A DNA stretch of 64,000 nt from Paramecium octaurelia (taxonomy: Eukaryota > Ciliophora > Oligohymenophorea > Peniculida > Parameciidae). Of this stretch, positions 49,864 to 60,521 are shown piece by piece (position 1 is the first letter of the stretch; each line of letters starts with the position of its first letter). Position numbers and translations under genes: made by a program. Below the pieces are notes generated by a model. It made no database searches. It was not told the DNA's origin and saw only the letters and a list, made by a program, of their open reading frames with translations. The stretch covers positions 257,286 to 321,285 of the forward strand of contig CAJJDP010000049.1 of the NCBI GenBank assembly GCA_905182995.1, read 5' to 3'.

Positions 49864-50520
49864 ATGTTAATTTCTATAAAATTCAGGTAAGGAACTGGAC
49901 TTAACAAAATATAAATCTAACTTCTCTACTAATCGGTTCATAACCAAAAATTGCTAAAATTCACTGATAACAATGATTCAAAACAATTAAGTGAAAAAAC
50001 GAAAATAATAATAAATTATTATATTATTAAAACTTTTTCTTGTTATTTTAAAATTGACTTGAATGACTTACCCTCTTCTATCCTAAGCCTTAAAGATGAT
50101 AAGATATATACATTTAAAAATTATTATTCAAACCAAAAATATGATAGGATTGATTATCCTTTAAGAGTCTAATCATTTTCTAGATTATACAAAGTTAATA
50201 ATATAATTTGTATAAATAATTTTATGATAATTATGTCAAAAATTTCAACATTTACTTTAAAGAATATTAATTTATAAGAAAGATTAAATGGAATAGAGTA
50301 CTTAAATCATTTAGAGTTTTGATAAATTAATTAAAATAATGACTTTATGTTTTTTATTAGATCTTCTCATTATATTTTATTTATAAATTACTCAAACTTA
50401 CTAAAAAGTTATGAGAAAATTGGAAAGAATTCTAATATCTTGATGATTTAATCGAAAACTGAAACATTTCTTAATTTATCCATAAATTTATTTAAATCTT
50501 TAGAGTTATTTAATTAATGA
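49864..50520 (+). pseudogene. Interrupted ORF: 152 codons, TGA, then 65 more codons in the same frame
   Basis: From ATG 49864 the frame is open to a TGA at 50320-50322, and continues in the same frame to TGA 50518-50520. The first part contains NDLPSSILSLKDDKIYTFKN and LKNINLQERLNGIEYLNHLE, the second FFIRSSHYILFINYSNLLKS. Composition looks protein-like but no family is recognised and no intron of normal size would remove the first TGA. It may be a decayed gene, a gene with an unrecognised intron, or chance in AT-rich DNA. It is divergent from the 45.7-49.8 kb gene, 70 bases away. The rest up to 50871 is very AT-rich and empty. Confidence 0.3.
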
Positions 50521-50871
50521 AGTGAGTTTATTATAATTGTATAAAATAAAATATTTTAATTATAATTTATTTAGTAAATAATATAACCTTTTGAAGTCTA
50601 ACTTAAATTCTTTATACTACTTTTGAATCTATTATATTTAATTTATTGTTATTCTTGAGATATTTATGAGTTTTTTCACAATATTCTAATCAACATATTC
50701 CTAACTAATATATTTATATATAAGTAGTAGCTGATTATAAATTAACCTAAATTGAATTAACAAATCAATAATAATGTTATAAGATAATTCTAGATATATT
50801 TAGTTTGTGTATATTTTCTATTGTAAATACATTCGAAAACAGAAAAATATTTTAACATTCACTTAATTAAT

Positions 50872-51581
50872 ATGAATTTAAATTTAAATTTGGAAGATTA
50901 TGAATCAGCTCTCCATGCAATTGAAACGAAGAGTCTGAAAATGGGAGTTTCTGATCCATTAGACCCTTAGATGAGTCAAGTATTTAGCGTAAACATTAAT
51001 GCAGATTTTCTATTTATATGGGTTAATTGAATTTAAAAAGATCGAGAATACATTACCATTTTAAGATGTAACACAAGAATTCAAAAAAATTGACGAATTT
51101 TTAACAGTAGCTGCTGAGATATGTGAAGACGATGATTTGCTGATAAAAATTTATTCATTAATCGGAGATTTATATTTCTTGTAATACATTTCAAAGATAT
51201 TTTAGAGTTGATTTAAATGAAATTGCAGAACTGAGTTATTTAGAAGCGATAAAGATCAGTCGAGATCCAATACAATAAGTATAGTTATACATAGAAATCT
51301 TGCAATTAAGAATTGTTTTCACAAAATCGGAGGGAACAGCTGAATTGTTTTAAAAGGCTAAATAGTTGGCATTCGATAATAATTCACATTTGTTAGATAC
51401 TATTTTCAAGTTAGAGGAAGAATATGTTGTCTCCATCTAAGATAGTTAATACATTCCTAAATAAGACAATACACAGGGAGAAAGCAAATTGAGAACTAGT
51501 CAAAAGTATAAGTAAATGAGAAACTTGGGTGTGTTTGGAAGTTATAAGAGAAGCAATGCTAAAGAGGAATTAATGAATTGA
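50872..51581 (+). CDS. Helical-repeat (TPR-like) protein, 219 aa
   Basis: Two 25-nt introns give 220 codons. Starts MNLNLNLEDYESALHAIETK. Helix pairs resembling TPRs are visible: FYLYGLIEFKKIENTLPF, AAEICEDDDLLIKIYSLIGDLYF and ELSYLEAIKISRDPIQQVQL. An acidic centre and a basic tail (RTSQKYKQMRNLGVFGSYKR) are loosely reminiscent of histone-chaperone TPR proteins of the NASP type, but this is weak. 20 bases upstream of the PP2C gene on the same strand. Confidence 0.65.
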
Positions 51582-51601
51582 ATATTATTAATAATAATTA
51601 A

Positions 51602-52624
51602 ATGACTCACAGGTACTCGTATGGTTATAAGAAATCTTACAGTAAGTTATTTGATGTCAATTGTTAGTTGAAACACCGAAACGCTATTAATATCAATCAT
51701 TGGATAGGCTACCAAAATTACCATCAATTACATCAGATGCAAAGTAAGATTGTAAGCTTATTCAGACAGTCTTGGAAAATTGGTCGCAAAGAATTGTTAA
51801 CAAATTTGGGAGTAATGAGTTTGCCTGGATAATTGATGAGTGGAAAACAGAAGACTAATTAAGATGCATTTATAATAGAAAAGAGGCTGAATTTCTATGG
51901 TGTGGCTGATGGACATGGAATGAATGGTGAGCGTGTTTCTGGATTTATTCGAATCACTCTACCAAAATATATCGAACAAAGTCTTTTAGATCCAAGAGAA
52001 ACATTGATAAAAGGTGTTTTATAAACAAACAATGAATTGGTCAACAATTCAAAAATTGAAACTGTTATTGCAGGTTCAACCTTGTGTTGTGGTTTGATAA
52101 AATTAAATAAATTATACATAGCCAATGTAGGCGATAGTAGATGTATTATAGCAAAATAAACTGGGAATTCTTGGTAGGCCATTGAATTAACCAAGGACTA
52201 AAAGCCTTCTAGAGAAGATGAGGCAATAAGAATATTAAAAGCTGGTGGCCGTATAGCTGCTTAATAAGATATTTACGGTAATTAAGTGGGTCCACTGCGA
52301 GTCTGGTTAAAAACATTGAATGCACCAGGATTAGCGATGACCAGAGCAATGGGAGATAGACTAGGTGCTTAAGCAGGAGTGATAGCAACTCCTGAAATTA
52401 CAGAGTATGAATTAACAAACGATGACAAAATCTTGGTATTTGCTTCGGATGGGATTTGGGAATATCTCTCATCCCAAGATGTAGTTTCAATTTTGAGTCA
52501 GTGTTATGATAAAAATATTAATGCTGAATTGGCAGCATAAAAATTACTAAATTTTGCAGTGGATGCATGGAAAAGAAATAGTTTAGCCAGAGATGATATT
52601 ACTTGCGTAGTCTTATATTTGTGA
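51602..52624 (+). CDS. PP2C-family Ser/Thr protein phosphatase
   Basis: Metal-dependent (Mn2+/Mg2+) protein phosphatase, 324 aa after introns of 26 and 22 nt. All core PP2C motifs are present: GKQKTNQDAF, VADGHGMNGERVS (~85-97), AGSTLCCGLI, IANVGDSRCII (~157-167), LAMTRAMGDRLGAQAGVIA, LVFASDGIWEYLS (~262-274) and ARDDITCVVLYL at the C-terminus. The metal-binding Asp residues in DGHG, SDG and RDD are intact, so it should be active. Note SDGIWEY with Ile-Trp-Glu, typical of eukaryotic PP2C. No targeting sequence is seen. Substrate unknown. Confidence 0.93.
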
Positions 52625-52957
52625 ATTAATTTAATTACATTTCATAATTGTTTACTTATAGAAATTAATAATTTCTTAAATACTTACTAACTAAGAAATA
52701 TAAGGAAATTCTTCTTGATTTCAATTTCTTCCATCAACATTAGTAGTTAATGAGCACATTTATAAAATAGAGTTTTTCTATTAAATTCAAATCTATAGTT
52801 TTTTAATTGAATTATTCAAGTGCTTTTTTATTATTTGAAATTTTCAACTTCTTATTCTATATTAATCTTGCCTTATATATGAAAAATAAGTGTTTTACTT
52901 CTAATTTCTTTTTTTCATAATTATTTATATTTTAATAATTACAATATAAGATAATAT
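52625..52957. other. Intergenic, 333 bases
   Basis: AT-rich spacer between two plus-strand genes (PP2C and RING protein). No ORF or repeat recognised on either strand. Confidence 0.5.
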
Positions 52958-53811
52958 ATGTAGGAATATAAACTAATCAATACTCGGGAGTTCCCTAAAG
53001 GTAAATTGTTATCTAAAGAATGGCATATACGAATTAAGAATGGTTTTGTGTATGTATTTGCTGTTGATCATGATTAGGATTTTAAAAAGGGTTCTGTAAA
53101 ATTAAATAATTGCATCCTTGAAACTAAAATGAAGTATAACCAAATTTATTACAAAGTCGTAATCTCAAGTTTCCGATCAAAATTGAAAACTTAAAATTTG
53201 AGATAGTTATAGTACAAGATTAATGTTTTCTGCTTATGAATGGAAGGAACGTGGAAGTTGTTGAAATTCCCTAATTGGATTCACAAATGTTATTCCAAAG
53301 TTAAAATCGATTATAAAATCCCTTTTCTGACAATCAAATTCAAGAAATGCTCGTGATTTGTGATAGTATACTCTCCGCTTTATTTGATATGGATTTTCAT
53401 ACTCAGTAGCATCATATCAATGAATAATTATCAAATTTGGAGATATTTCTAAATTAGACTCAGAATTAAGAATTAAGAAACCAAATTTAAGATAAAATTG
53501 AATAGTTTAATTAGATTCAATAATCAATGGCATAACAAATCAACTTTGAATAAAATAAACAGTAAGTGAAAAAATCAATAGTTATCAAAGAGGTTAAGGA
53601 CTTGAATGAAGAATAATAACCATAAAGACCAAGAAATGAAATACAACAGGACACTTGTTGTATTATTTGTATGGACAGAGATATTACTCATGCATTAATA
53701 CCATGTGGACATTAAAAGTATTGTGAATAGTGTGCTCTTATGTCTATCGATTTAAAGAAATGTAGTATCTGTTAATAGCCAATAACAGGCAGTATTAGAA
53801 TTTTTCGTTGA
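52958..53811 (+). CDS. RING-finger E3 ubiquitin ligase-like protein, 276 aa
   Basis: One 23-nt intron at about 53133-53155 gives 277 codons. The C-terminal ~50 residues are a C3HC4 RING: CCIICMDRDITHALIPCGHQ, KYCEQCALM and KKCSICQQPITGSIRIF, close to the RINGs of the MUL1/IAP/neuralized group. Residues 1-115 look like a beta-rich domain, and ~120-215 is a Gln-rich helical linker (NLEIFLNQTQNQELRNQIQD). It is predicted to recruit an E2 through the RING. Substrate unknown. Confidence 0.87.
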
Positions 53812-54001
53812 TGTTATTAATACCTATTACCATAATATTCTTACCAATTAACAAGCTCTCTTTGTATATGAACGATTATATAACCAATTTCTTTTTACTA
53901 AAATCAAACAAATTATTTATGATTGCTTTTATATTTTATATTAAATTGGAATTAATTCTTCCTTTATAATATCTATTTAACCATAATTAATATTTTAATT
54001 T

Positions 54002-54226
54002 ATGTTTGCTCGTTTGATTTCAAGAATAGCAATGCCCGTTTTGAGAAGTTAGAGAATTTAATTTGGTCCAGCTTTGACAATCTTGAACAATAGATTAATA
54101 ATTTATAATCTGACTTAAGTTAGAATTCCTGTAATGAATGAGTTAACAGAATCAGAATAAGATGAAGAAATACAGTATATCTAAATTAATCAACTTAGGG
54201 ATAGCATCAGTTTAACATCTGCATGA
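54002..54226 (+). CDS. Small protein with mitochondrial-type N-terminus, 74 aa
   Basis: Uninterrupted 75-codon frame. Starts MFARLISRIAMPVLRSQRIQ, an amphipathic Arg-rich, acid-free stretch typical of a mitochondrial presequence, and ends with an acidic part (ELTESEQDEEIQYIQINQLR). No family recognised. Confidence 0.45.
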
Positions 54227-54326
54227 TTCTTATGAAAATATTCAAATCATAATTATATTATATTTTACCTGTCATCCACTTCAATACCTTATATCTAAGC
54301 ATATCGTTGCTAATATCCCTTTTTTA

Positions 54327-54514
54327 ATGTTTAGATTTGAATTGAGCAGCATTCTAATTAGATTTATAAATAAATTGTATAGTACCAAATTTGAATGAAT
54401 AGTGCAGATTTAATTCAGAATCAAATGTTATCAAAGCAGAATTATATTTAATATCGCATACATCCTAAAAAGAAAAAAGCACATCAAATTTTATATATTT
54501 CCAATTTGAAATGA
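54327..54514 (+). CDS. Tiny basic protein, 53 aa, one intron
   Basis: A 26-nt GTAT...ATAG intron joins two exons into 54 codons: MFRFELSSILIRFINKF then ADLIQNQMLSKQNYIQYRIH and KKKKAHQILYISNLK. The N-terminus could target mitochondria and the Lys-rich end could bind RNA, as in small ribosomal proteins, but no family is recognised. The clean splice supports a real gene despite the size. Confidence 0.4.
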
Positions 54515-54699
54515 AAATCAACTAGATTGTAGTGAATATTTTGAAGGTTCTTTATGTTTTTTATATTGAGTTAACTTTAATTTTAGGGGGGAAATTTAAT
54601 AAGTTTATCTATTTTTTAGAGAAAAGAAGAAAAAAATTATTAATATGTTTATATTAATTTTCTTATATAAAGTAGAGATTACTATGAATATATTTTTAT

Positions 54700-55957
54700 A
54701 TAATTAATAAATTTAATATTAATAATGACTCAATTAAAGTAGAAGCACCATCTATTTACTTGACCTAAAATAAGATTGACGAATTTGTTTATAACAGTAG
54801 AATATTTATTTTAATTTAAACATATATTTCAAAACTTGCCTTCTTTGTGAAATAGTGGGAGTTAGCTATAAAAAATATTTAAAAAAGTATAGGGATCCTA
54901 TTTGAATGTAGATCATACATTTTTGATAATTATAAAATCTTGGTTGTTCCCATAGAGAATCTTTAATTTATGACTCAAAGGTCCAAAGATATTGAGCATT
55001 ATGTGAATTCTAAAATTAGGTAAAAGTTATGATAACATAAGTTCTCAAAAAAATGTAATTGTGGACAAGACGAAGAAAAATTTCATTTTGAATTTATATC
55101 TAATATTTCATTTCTAATTTTATAGTTTTCCAGCAATCAAAGAGACAATCATAACATTATTTTTCTTATTGTCTAAAGGAAGAATTAAACAACGTTTATT
55201 TGATGAGAATATAAGTTTTTTCCGCACCACTTTGATTCTGTAAAGAAGGATTATTGTTTTAGCCGTAGCATACTTCAGTTATAATTACTAAGCTGCCTTA
55301 ATTTTCATACTCATGCATACTTGCTTAATTTGCAATCCATTTTGAAAAACCTTATGAATCAAAGCTCTCTTTTTACTTGGAGGTATTTTGGTGTAAGATC
55401 GTTTCTATTTGGACTATTCTATCATGATAAAGAAAATATTCAATTTAGATTTAATTTGCTGAGCTTTAAACATATTGAAAAATGAATATCTATAATTGAT
55501 AAATAAGATATTGTCCAGAAATTATAATCAAAAGTGAATAATTATTAAAATTATACAGACACCAAATAAAATTCCAGAATCAACTTTTATTCAAATTAAA
55601 AATAATTTATTGTAAGTATTAGTATATACTGAATCGAGTACCAACTAACTCATCTATTTTTATAAAAATTCTAAATTCATATATAATTTATAATTTATTA
55701 TATCAATAATTAATTTTTTGTTTTTACTTCCCAATTTACTTATAAAAAGAATTAGTGATTTATAAGAATTAACTGGCAATTTGAAACAGTAACAAATAAA
55801 GAAGATACCCCTTAGGCTGATTCAGCAAAAGGTGTAATAATATCCTAAAGAGAAAATTAGATGTTAAAAGAATCAAAATACATGGAAAAATAAAGAAGTA
55901 TTTATGATCTAAACAACAAAAAAGAAAGGCAATCAAGGAAATAATTATAAATGTTGA
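54700..55957 (+). pseudogene. Decayed gene of a membrane protein with several in-frame stops
   Basis: Plus-strand frames with protein-like composition but no ATG and repeated TGA stops. Part 1 (about 54724-55200) includes LIQTYISKLAFFVKQWELAI and KFSKKCNCGQDEEKFHFEF around a TGA. Part 2 (about 55205-55540) has hydrophobic IIVLAVAYFSYNY and ALIFILMHTCLICN, then TGA codons, then LFLLGGILVQDRF. Part 3 (to TGA 55955) has LLQVLVYTESSTNQ, INFLFLLPNLLIKRI and a Lys/Gln-rich tail ending NYKC. Together this looks like the membrane domain and tail of a multi-pass protein that has been inactivated. Part 3 is inside the 1,334-base repeat and recurs at 56941-57292. Confidence 0.5.
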
Positions 55958-56939
55958 TATATCTCAAAAGAAAGAGAATTATTCTATGCTCTGTGATTAA
56001 TAAATACTATAATGCAGATTGATAGCTCTCATATTTATACTATATATCTGGAGTCTACACCACATTGTTGGAGCAATTCTATTAGATCATCTTCAAATTA
56101 TTGGAATCCACACACATAAACCTTTGCAGCCTAATATTTCAATCTATCTTGTATGTCTCTTTTCGTGTAATGCAACTTTGTTATGTGGAACTCAAATAAA
56201 TTTAGATTGTATTAGCCACTTAAATATTCCAAGTCTTGTAATATAGGGTATCCCAAAATTTAAGTCTTGGAAGACACACAGAGTATCAATTTAAATTTGT
56301 CCAATGAATTATATTGCTATTGAATTGGCAACCCATCCTGGTACATAATGGAAAATAAGGCTTTTCTGAGAAGATAATCGCATAGATCCAAAAATGGCAA
56401 AACACCAGTACCTTAACAAAATACATAATGCACTCCAGCACTGTGATCATCCAATTCCAATCCAAAACCATAGGGTCCTGTGATTTCAAATCTCTTATGA
56501 GAAGCAGTGTGAATGAACTTGCTTAAGTTTTTTTAGCCGTTATACTTTTTAATAACAAACTATAAAATGTTTGATAATTGGGGCATTTATGGCAAAGGTT
56601 TAGTCCAATCTTTTGATTTGAAATACTCAATTAATTCATACCTGTATTTGATATTCATTTCACTTAAGCATGAAACAACTGTGTAAGGTCTCTCTTAGAA
56701 ATCTATTCCAATTCCATAAGGTTTAATATAGAAGTATCTCCCAAACCATTAGACTCCTTAGATAGTTTGATTCACTTTAAAGTCTTAGTTAATGAATTTA
56801 AACAGAGAGACATTGGTACCCATTGATTTGACTTCTTGTAATGTCCAAACATGAGATGGTTTCTTATAATCTGAGACAGTGTAGAGTATGGGACATGATT
56901 CATTTTTGAAATCTCCTAAATAACGCGTCTCGATATAAT
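55606..56939. repeat. First copy of an exact 1,334-base direct repeat ending at an N
   Basis: Positions 55606-56939 read the same as 56941-58274 (offset 1,335) wherever I compared them, including both predicted reading frames inside. The two copies are separated by one base written as N at 56940. A perfect repeat abutting a one-base gap is what unmerged overlapping contig ends look like; see findings. Confidence 0.9.
56029..56939 (-). pseudogene. Truncated duplicate of the FNR domain (probable assembly artefact)
   Basis: Minus-strand copy of the C-terminal ~300 codons of the DOMON-b561-b5-FNR gene, identical to 57364-58274 and ending at the same TGA. It has no start, because it runs straight into the N at 56940. 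If the repeat is an assembly error, this is not a separate gene. Confidence 0.8.
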
Positions 56940-56940
56940 N
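56940..56940. other. Single N: assembly gap or contig join
   Basis: The only ambiguous base in the window, lying exactly between the two copies of the 1,334-base repeat. Confidence 0.95.
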
Positions 56941-58274
56941 TTTATTGTAAGTATTAGTATATACTGAATCGAGTACCAACTAACTCATCTATTTTTATAA
57001 AAATTCTAAATTCATATATAATTTATAATTTATTATATCAATAATTAATTTTTTGTTTTTACTTCCCAATTTACTTATAAAAAGAATTAGTGATTTATAA
57101 GAATTAACTGGCAATTTGAAACAGTAACAAATAAAGAAGATACCCCTTAGGCTGATTCAGCAAAAGGTGTAATAATATCCTAAAGAGAAAATTAGATGTT
57201 AAAAGAATCAAAATACATGGAAAAATAAAGAAGTATTTATGATCTAAACAACAAAAAAGAAAGGCAATCAAGGAAATAATTATAAATGTTGATATATCTC
57301 AAAAGAAAGAGAATTATTCTATGCTCTGTGATTAATAAATACTATAATGCAGATTGATAGCTCTCATATTTATACTATATATCTGGAGTCTACACCACAT
57401 TGTTGGAGCAATTCTATTAGATCATCTTCAAATTATTGGAATCCACACACATAAACCTTTGCAGCCTAATATTTCAATCTATCTTGTATGTCTCTTTTCG
57501 TGTAATGCAACTTTGTTATGTGGAACTCAAATAAATTTAGATTGTATTAGCCACTTAAATATTCCAAGTCTTGTAATATAGGGTATCCCAAAATTTAAGT
57601 CTTGGAAGACACACAGAGTATCAATTTAAATTTGTCCAATGAATTATATTGCTATTGAATTGGCAACCCATCCTGGTACATAATGGAAAATAAGGCTTTT
57701 CTGAGAAGATAATCGCATAGATCCAAAAATGGCAAAACACCAGTACCTTAACAAAATACATAATGCACTCCAGCACTGTGATCATCCAATTCCAATCCAA
57801 AACCATAGGGTCCTGTGATTTCAAATCTCTTATGAGAAGCAGTGTGAATGAACTTGCTTAAGTTTTTTTAGCCGTTATACTTTTTAATAACAAACTATAA
57901 AATGTTTGATAATTGGGGCATTTATGGCAAAGGTTTAGTCCAATCTTTTGATTTGAAATACTCAATTAATTCATACCTGTATTTGATATTCATTTCACTT
58001 AAGCATGAAACAACTGTGTAAGGTCTCTCTTAGAAATCTATTCCAATTCCATAAGGTTTAATATAGAAGTATCTCCCAAACCATTAGACTCCTTAGATAG
58101 TTTGATTCACTTTAAAGTCTTAGTTAATGAATTTAAACAGAGAGACATTGGTACCCATTGATTTGACTTCTTGTAATGTCCAAACATGAGATGGTTTCTT
58201 ATAATCTGAGACAGTGTAGAGTATGGGACATGATTCATTTTTGAAATCTCCTAAATAACGCGTCTCGATATAAT
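56941..58274. repeat. Second copy of the 1,334-base direct repeat
   Basis: Matches 55606-56939. On the right it continues into unique sequence that carries the rest of the DOMON-b561-b5-FNR gene, so this copy is the one in natural context on that side; the first copy is in context on its left. Confidence 0.9.
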
Positions 58275-60209
58275 TGATTGCAAACTAAGAGTGTTTATGT
58301 AGTTTAGTGTCTTTAATTGGGTAGGATCCATAGAAATAACGTCCAACTTCTCTACCTTTGATTTTCCTAAAGATGTATTAACCTCCTGGATGGTTAAAAT
58401 CACTCACATCATATACTGCTTCCCTTAGGATTATGTATGTTATTTTAGGATAATCTTCTATCATCTCTTAGTAAGGAGTGCCAGTGTTCAGTTTTTCAAT
58501 TATACTCTCATAAAGGGTTTGTTGATCCTATTCAATTTAACTGTATTTAATTCTCTTTCGAGAAATTGCCGAAACCTAATAATAATAAAGCATTTCGATG
58601 GTAAATTTGATTAAAAACAACAAGACGTAATAGATAATGAACAATCCAATATATGATGAATCATATATGGTAATTCCAATTACTACTTGTATCTTTGTAA
58701 TGATGTACAATAAATAACCAAGATATTTATGAATGTATTTCACTTTATAAATCAAATATGTGCCATTATTGGATTCTAAATTATTTCTCGCAAGTAAACC
58801 TAAAAATATTTGCATCGTCATTATTAATAAAATGACAACTCCAAGAATAAAATGAAGAATTATTTTGGTTTCTTAATATCCTAATTGTTATATTTTTCTT
58901 TATTCTTACGATATCATCCCAAATACAAAAAAGTAGGTGACTATTGATAAGAATAGAAATATCATGCCGTGGACTCGAACATACTTTGGATAACTCTTCA
59001 ACTGTCTTCCATAAAATATGCCGATATCAGAAATAAAGGACCAAAATAATAACATGAGAATTATGTGACCATTACGAACTAATTTGTCCCAATAATCTTC
59101 TTAATAGGATTGATTATTCTTCGACAATTCAAATTGAAATGCTCCTCTATTAGCACTATGATATTATTGACCATTTAGACCAAATGCGTAAATACTTAAG
59201 GTGTCTTTCTTTTACGAAAAGTCAAAGTCATATTTATCAGAAGTGACCAATTTCCGATGGACTCTTATAACAAATAAATCTGTAATATTATTGAATGTAA
59301 AGCCATCTAAAATCCAATCTTAGGTTCCAAATAACTGAGTGTCTGATAATGGAGCTGTATTCTGAGTTCCAAACATATCATCAATCTAGACATAATACCC
59401 TTTGTCATTGTTGATGGTCACTGTTTCAATAGTAATGAGTACCATATCAGTATTTTCCATTCTATATTAAATTGCAATACTTACTTATCGTTGTTAAATC
59501 CCAAGCCAAACCAATCACATGAGAATATTTCGATCTATAAGATAATATTATCATTTTTATCATATTCCCATTCCAGGATAAACTCATCCTTTATTAAGAT
59601 TTGCTTGTTTAGCAATTCAGTTACATTATTGTAGTAATTAGAATTACATTAGCCATTCAGAACTTGAATGTTATTGTCATTACACATAGTGCATTAATAT
59701 GCGAATGGCCCATAACATGTAGCACAAGTATAATGACACTAGTAAGTTTGAAGTTAAAACCTACCAAATTAGGTATAAGTATCAAAATCGATACTCTTCT
59801 CATTTATGGCATAAAACATTTCAACATTATTATAAGAGTCTATTAATTCATCTGTGGGATCGTCTGAGTTCGTCGATTTTAAAAATGAAGAATATATATA
59901 AGTATCATTTATCAAAGCATCCAACACATATATATCTTGCTGAGCATCTACAGTAGGAGATGTAAACGAAATCTTGTTTTGCTCCAGGGTGTCTTCAATT
60001 TTCAAAACTCCATTAACATTAGACATCCTGATAATGTCAGCATTTGAATATGTGGAACCAAATCCAATTAAACACCAGAATTAAGTTTTGCAAGTTAAAG
60101 CAAATTAAATATTGTTGTAGTCAACAAATTGATATTCCACTACTATTAGACCGTCCAACAATTATATCATTAGACATGGCTATAAAATCAATAATATTAA
60201 TATATTCAT
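57364..60209 (-). CDS. Transmembrane redox protein: DOMON, Cys-rich, DOMON, cytochrome b561, cytochrome b5, FAD/NAD(P)H reductase
   Basis: 940 aa after a 23-nt intron. Signal peptide MNILILLILQPCLM. First DOMON (~20-150): FWCLIGFGSTYSNADIIRM. Cys-rich linker (~156-185): CHYTCATCYGPFAYQCTMC. Second DOMON (~205-350): EWEYDKNDNIILQIEIF, DWFGLGFN. Cytochrome b561 (~365-540) with heme His in NGHIILM, RVHGMIF, LHFILG and YIHKYLG. Cytochrome b5 (~570-640) with FNHPGGQYIF. Ferredoxin-reductase type module (~650-940): RPYT (~721) for FAD, GPYGFG, CQGTGVLPF (~816) for NAD(P)H and VYVCGFQ (~910). The set would carry electrons from cytosolic NAD(P)H through FAD, b5 and b561 hemes to the DOMON side, e.g. 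as a ferric/cupric or ascorbyl reductase. Order is inferred from topology. Confidence 0.9.
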
Positions 60210-60221
60210 AAATATAATAAA

Positions 60222-60521
60222 ATGGATTAAAAGAAAAAAAGTCAACTTATTTAAGGCTATTGTAATGGATTATTATTTTCAATCTTTCTGGGGATTTACG
60301 ATTATCCCTTCAGCTCTGCAAACGCAACTTGGACAAAATCCTAGCTTAGATTAGACTATGCAAAATTCATAGGATAAAAGGCCCTGTGTTTTCCTCCTAT
60401 GCTAGCATTATTTTAAATTACATGCGCCTATATGGAAGATTGGGGATATAGCTATCCTACATAAGTATTGGCAGCTGCTGGAGTAGGAATTTGTTATTTA
60501 AGTATTGTTAAGTATAAATGA
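60222..60521 (+). CDS. Small membrane protein, 99 aa
   Basis: Uninterrupted 100-codon frame. Starts MDQKKKSQLIQGYCNGLLFS. Two or three hydrophobic stretches: GLLFSIFLGIYDYPF (~16-30), KALCFPPMLALFQITCAYM (~55-73) and VLAAAGVGICYLSIVKYK at the end. The Gly/Ala-rich helices recall Tim17- or complex I-type small mitochondrial membrane proteins, but no diagnostic motif is visible. Its ATG lies 12 bases from the ATG of the divergent redox gene. An open antisense frame covers it (60242-61162). Confidence 0.65.

Noticed and set aside
56019..57824. Tandemly duplicated genes at 56.0 and 57.4 kb
   Set aside because: Both copies lie in the exact repeat around the N and are best explained as an assembly duplicate.
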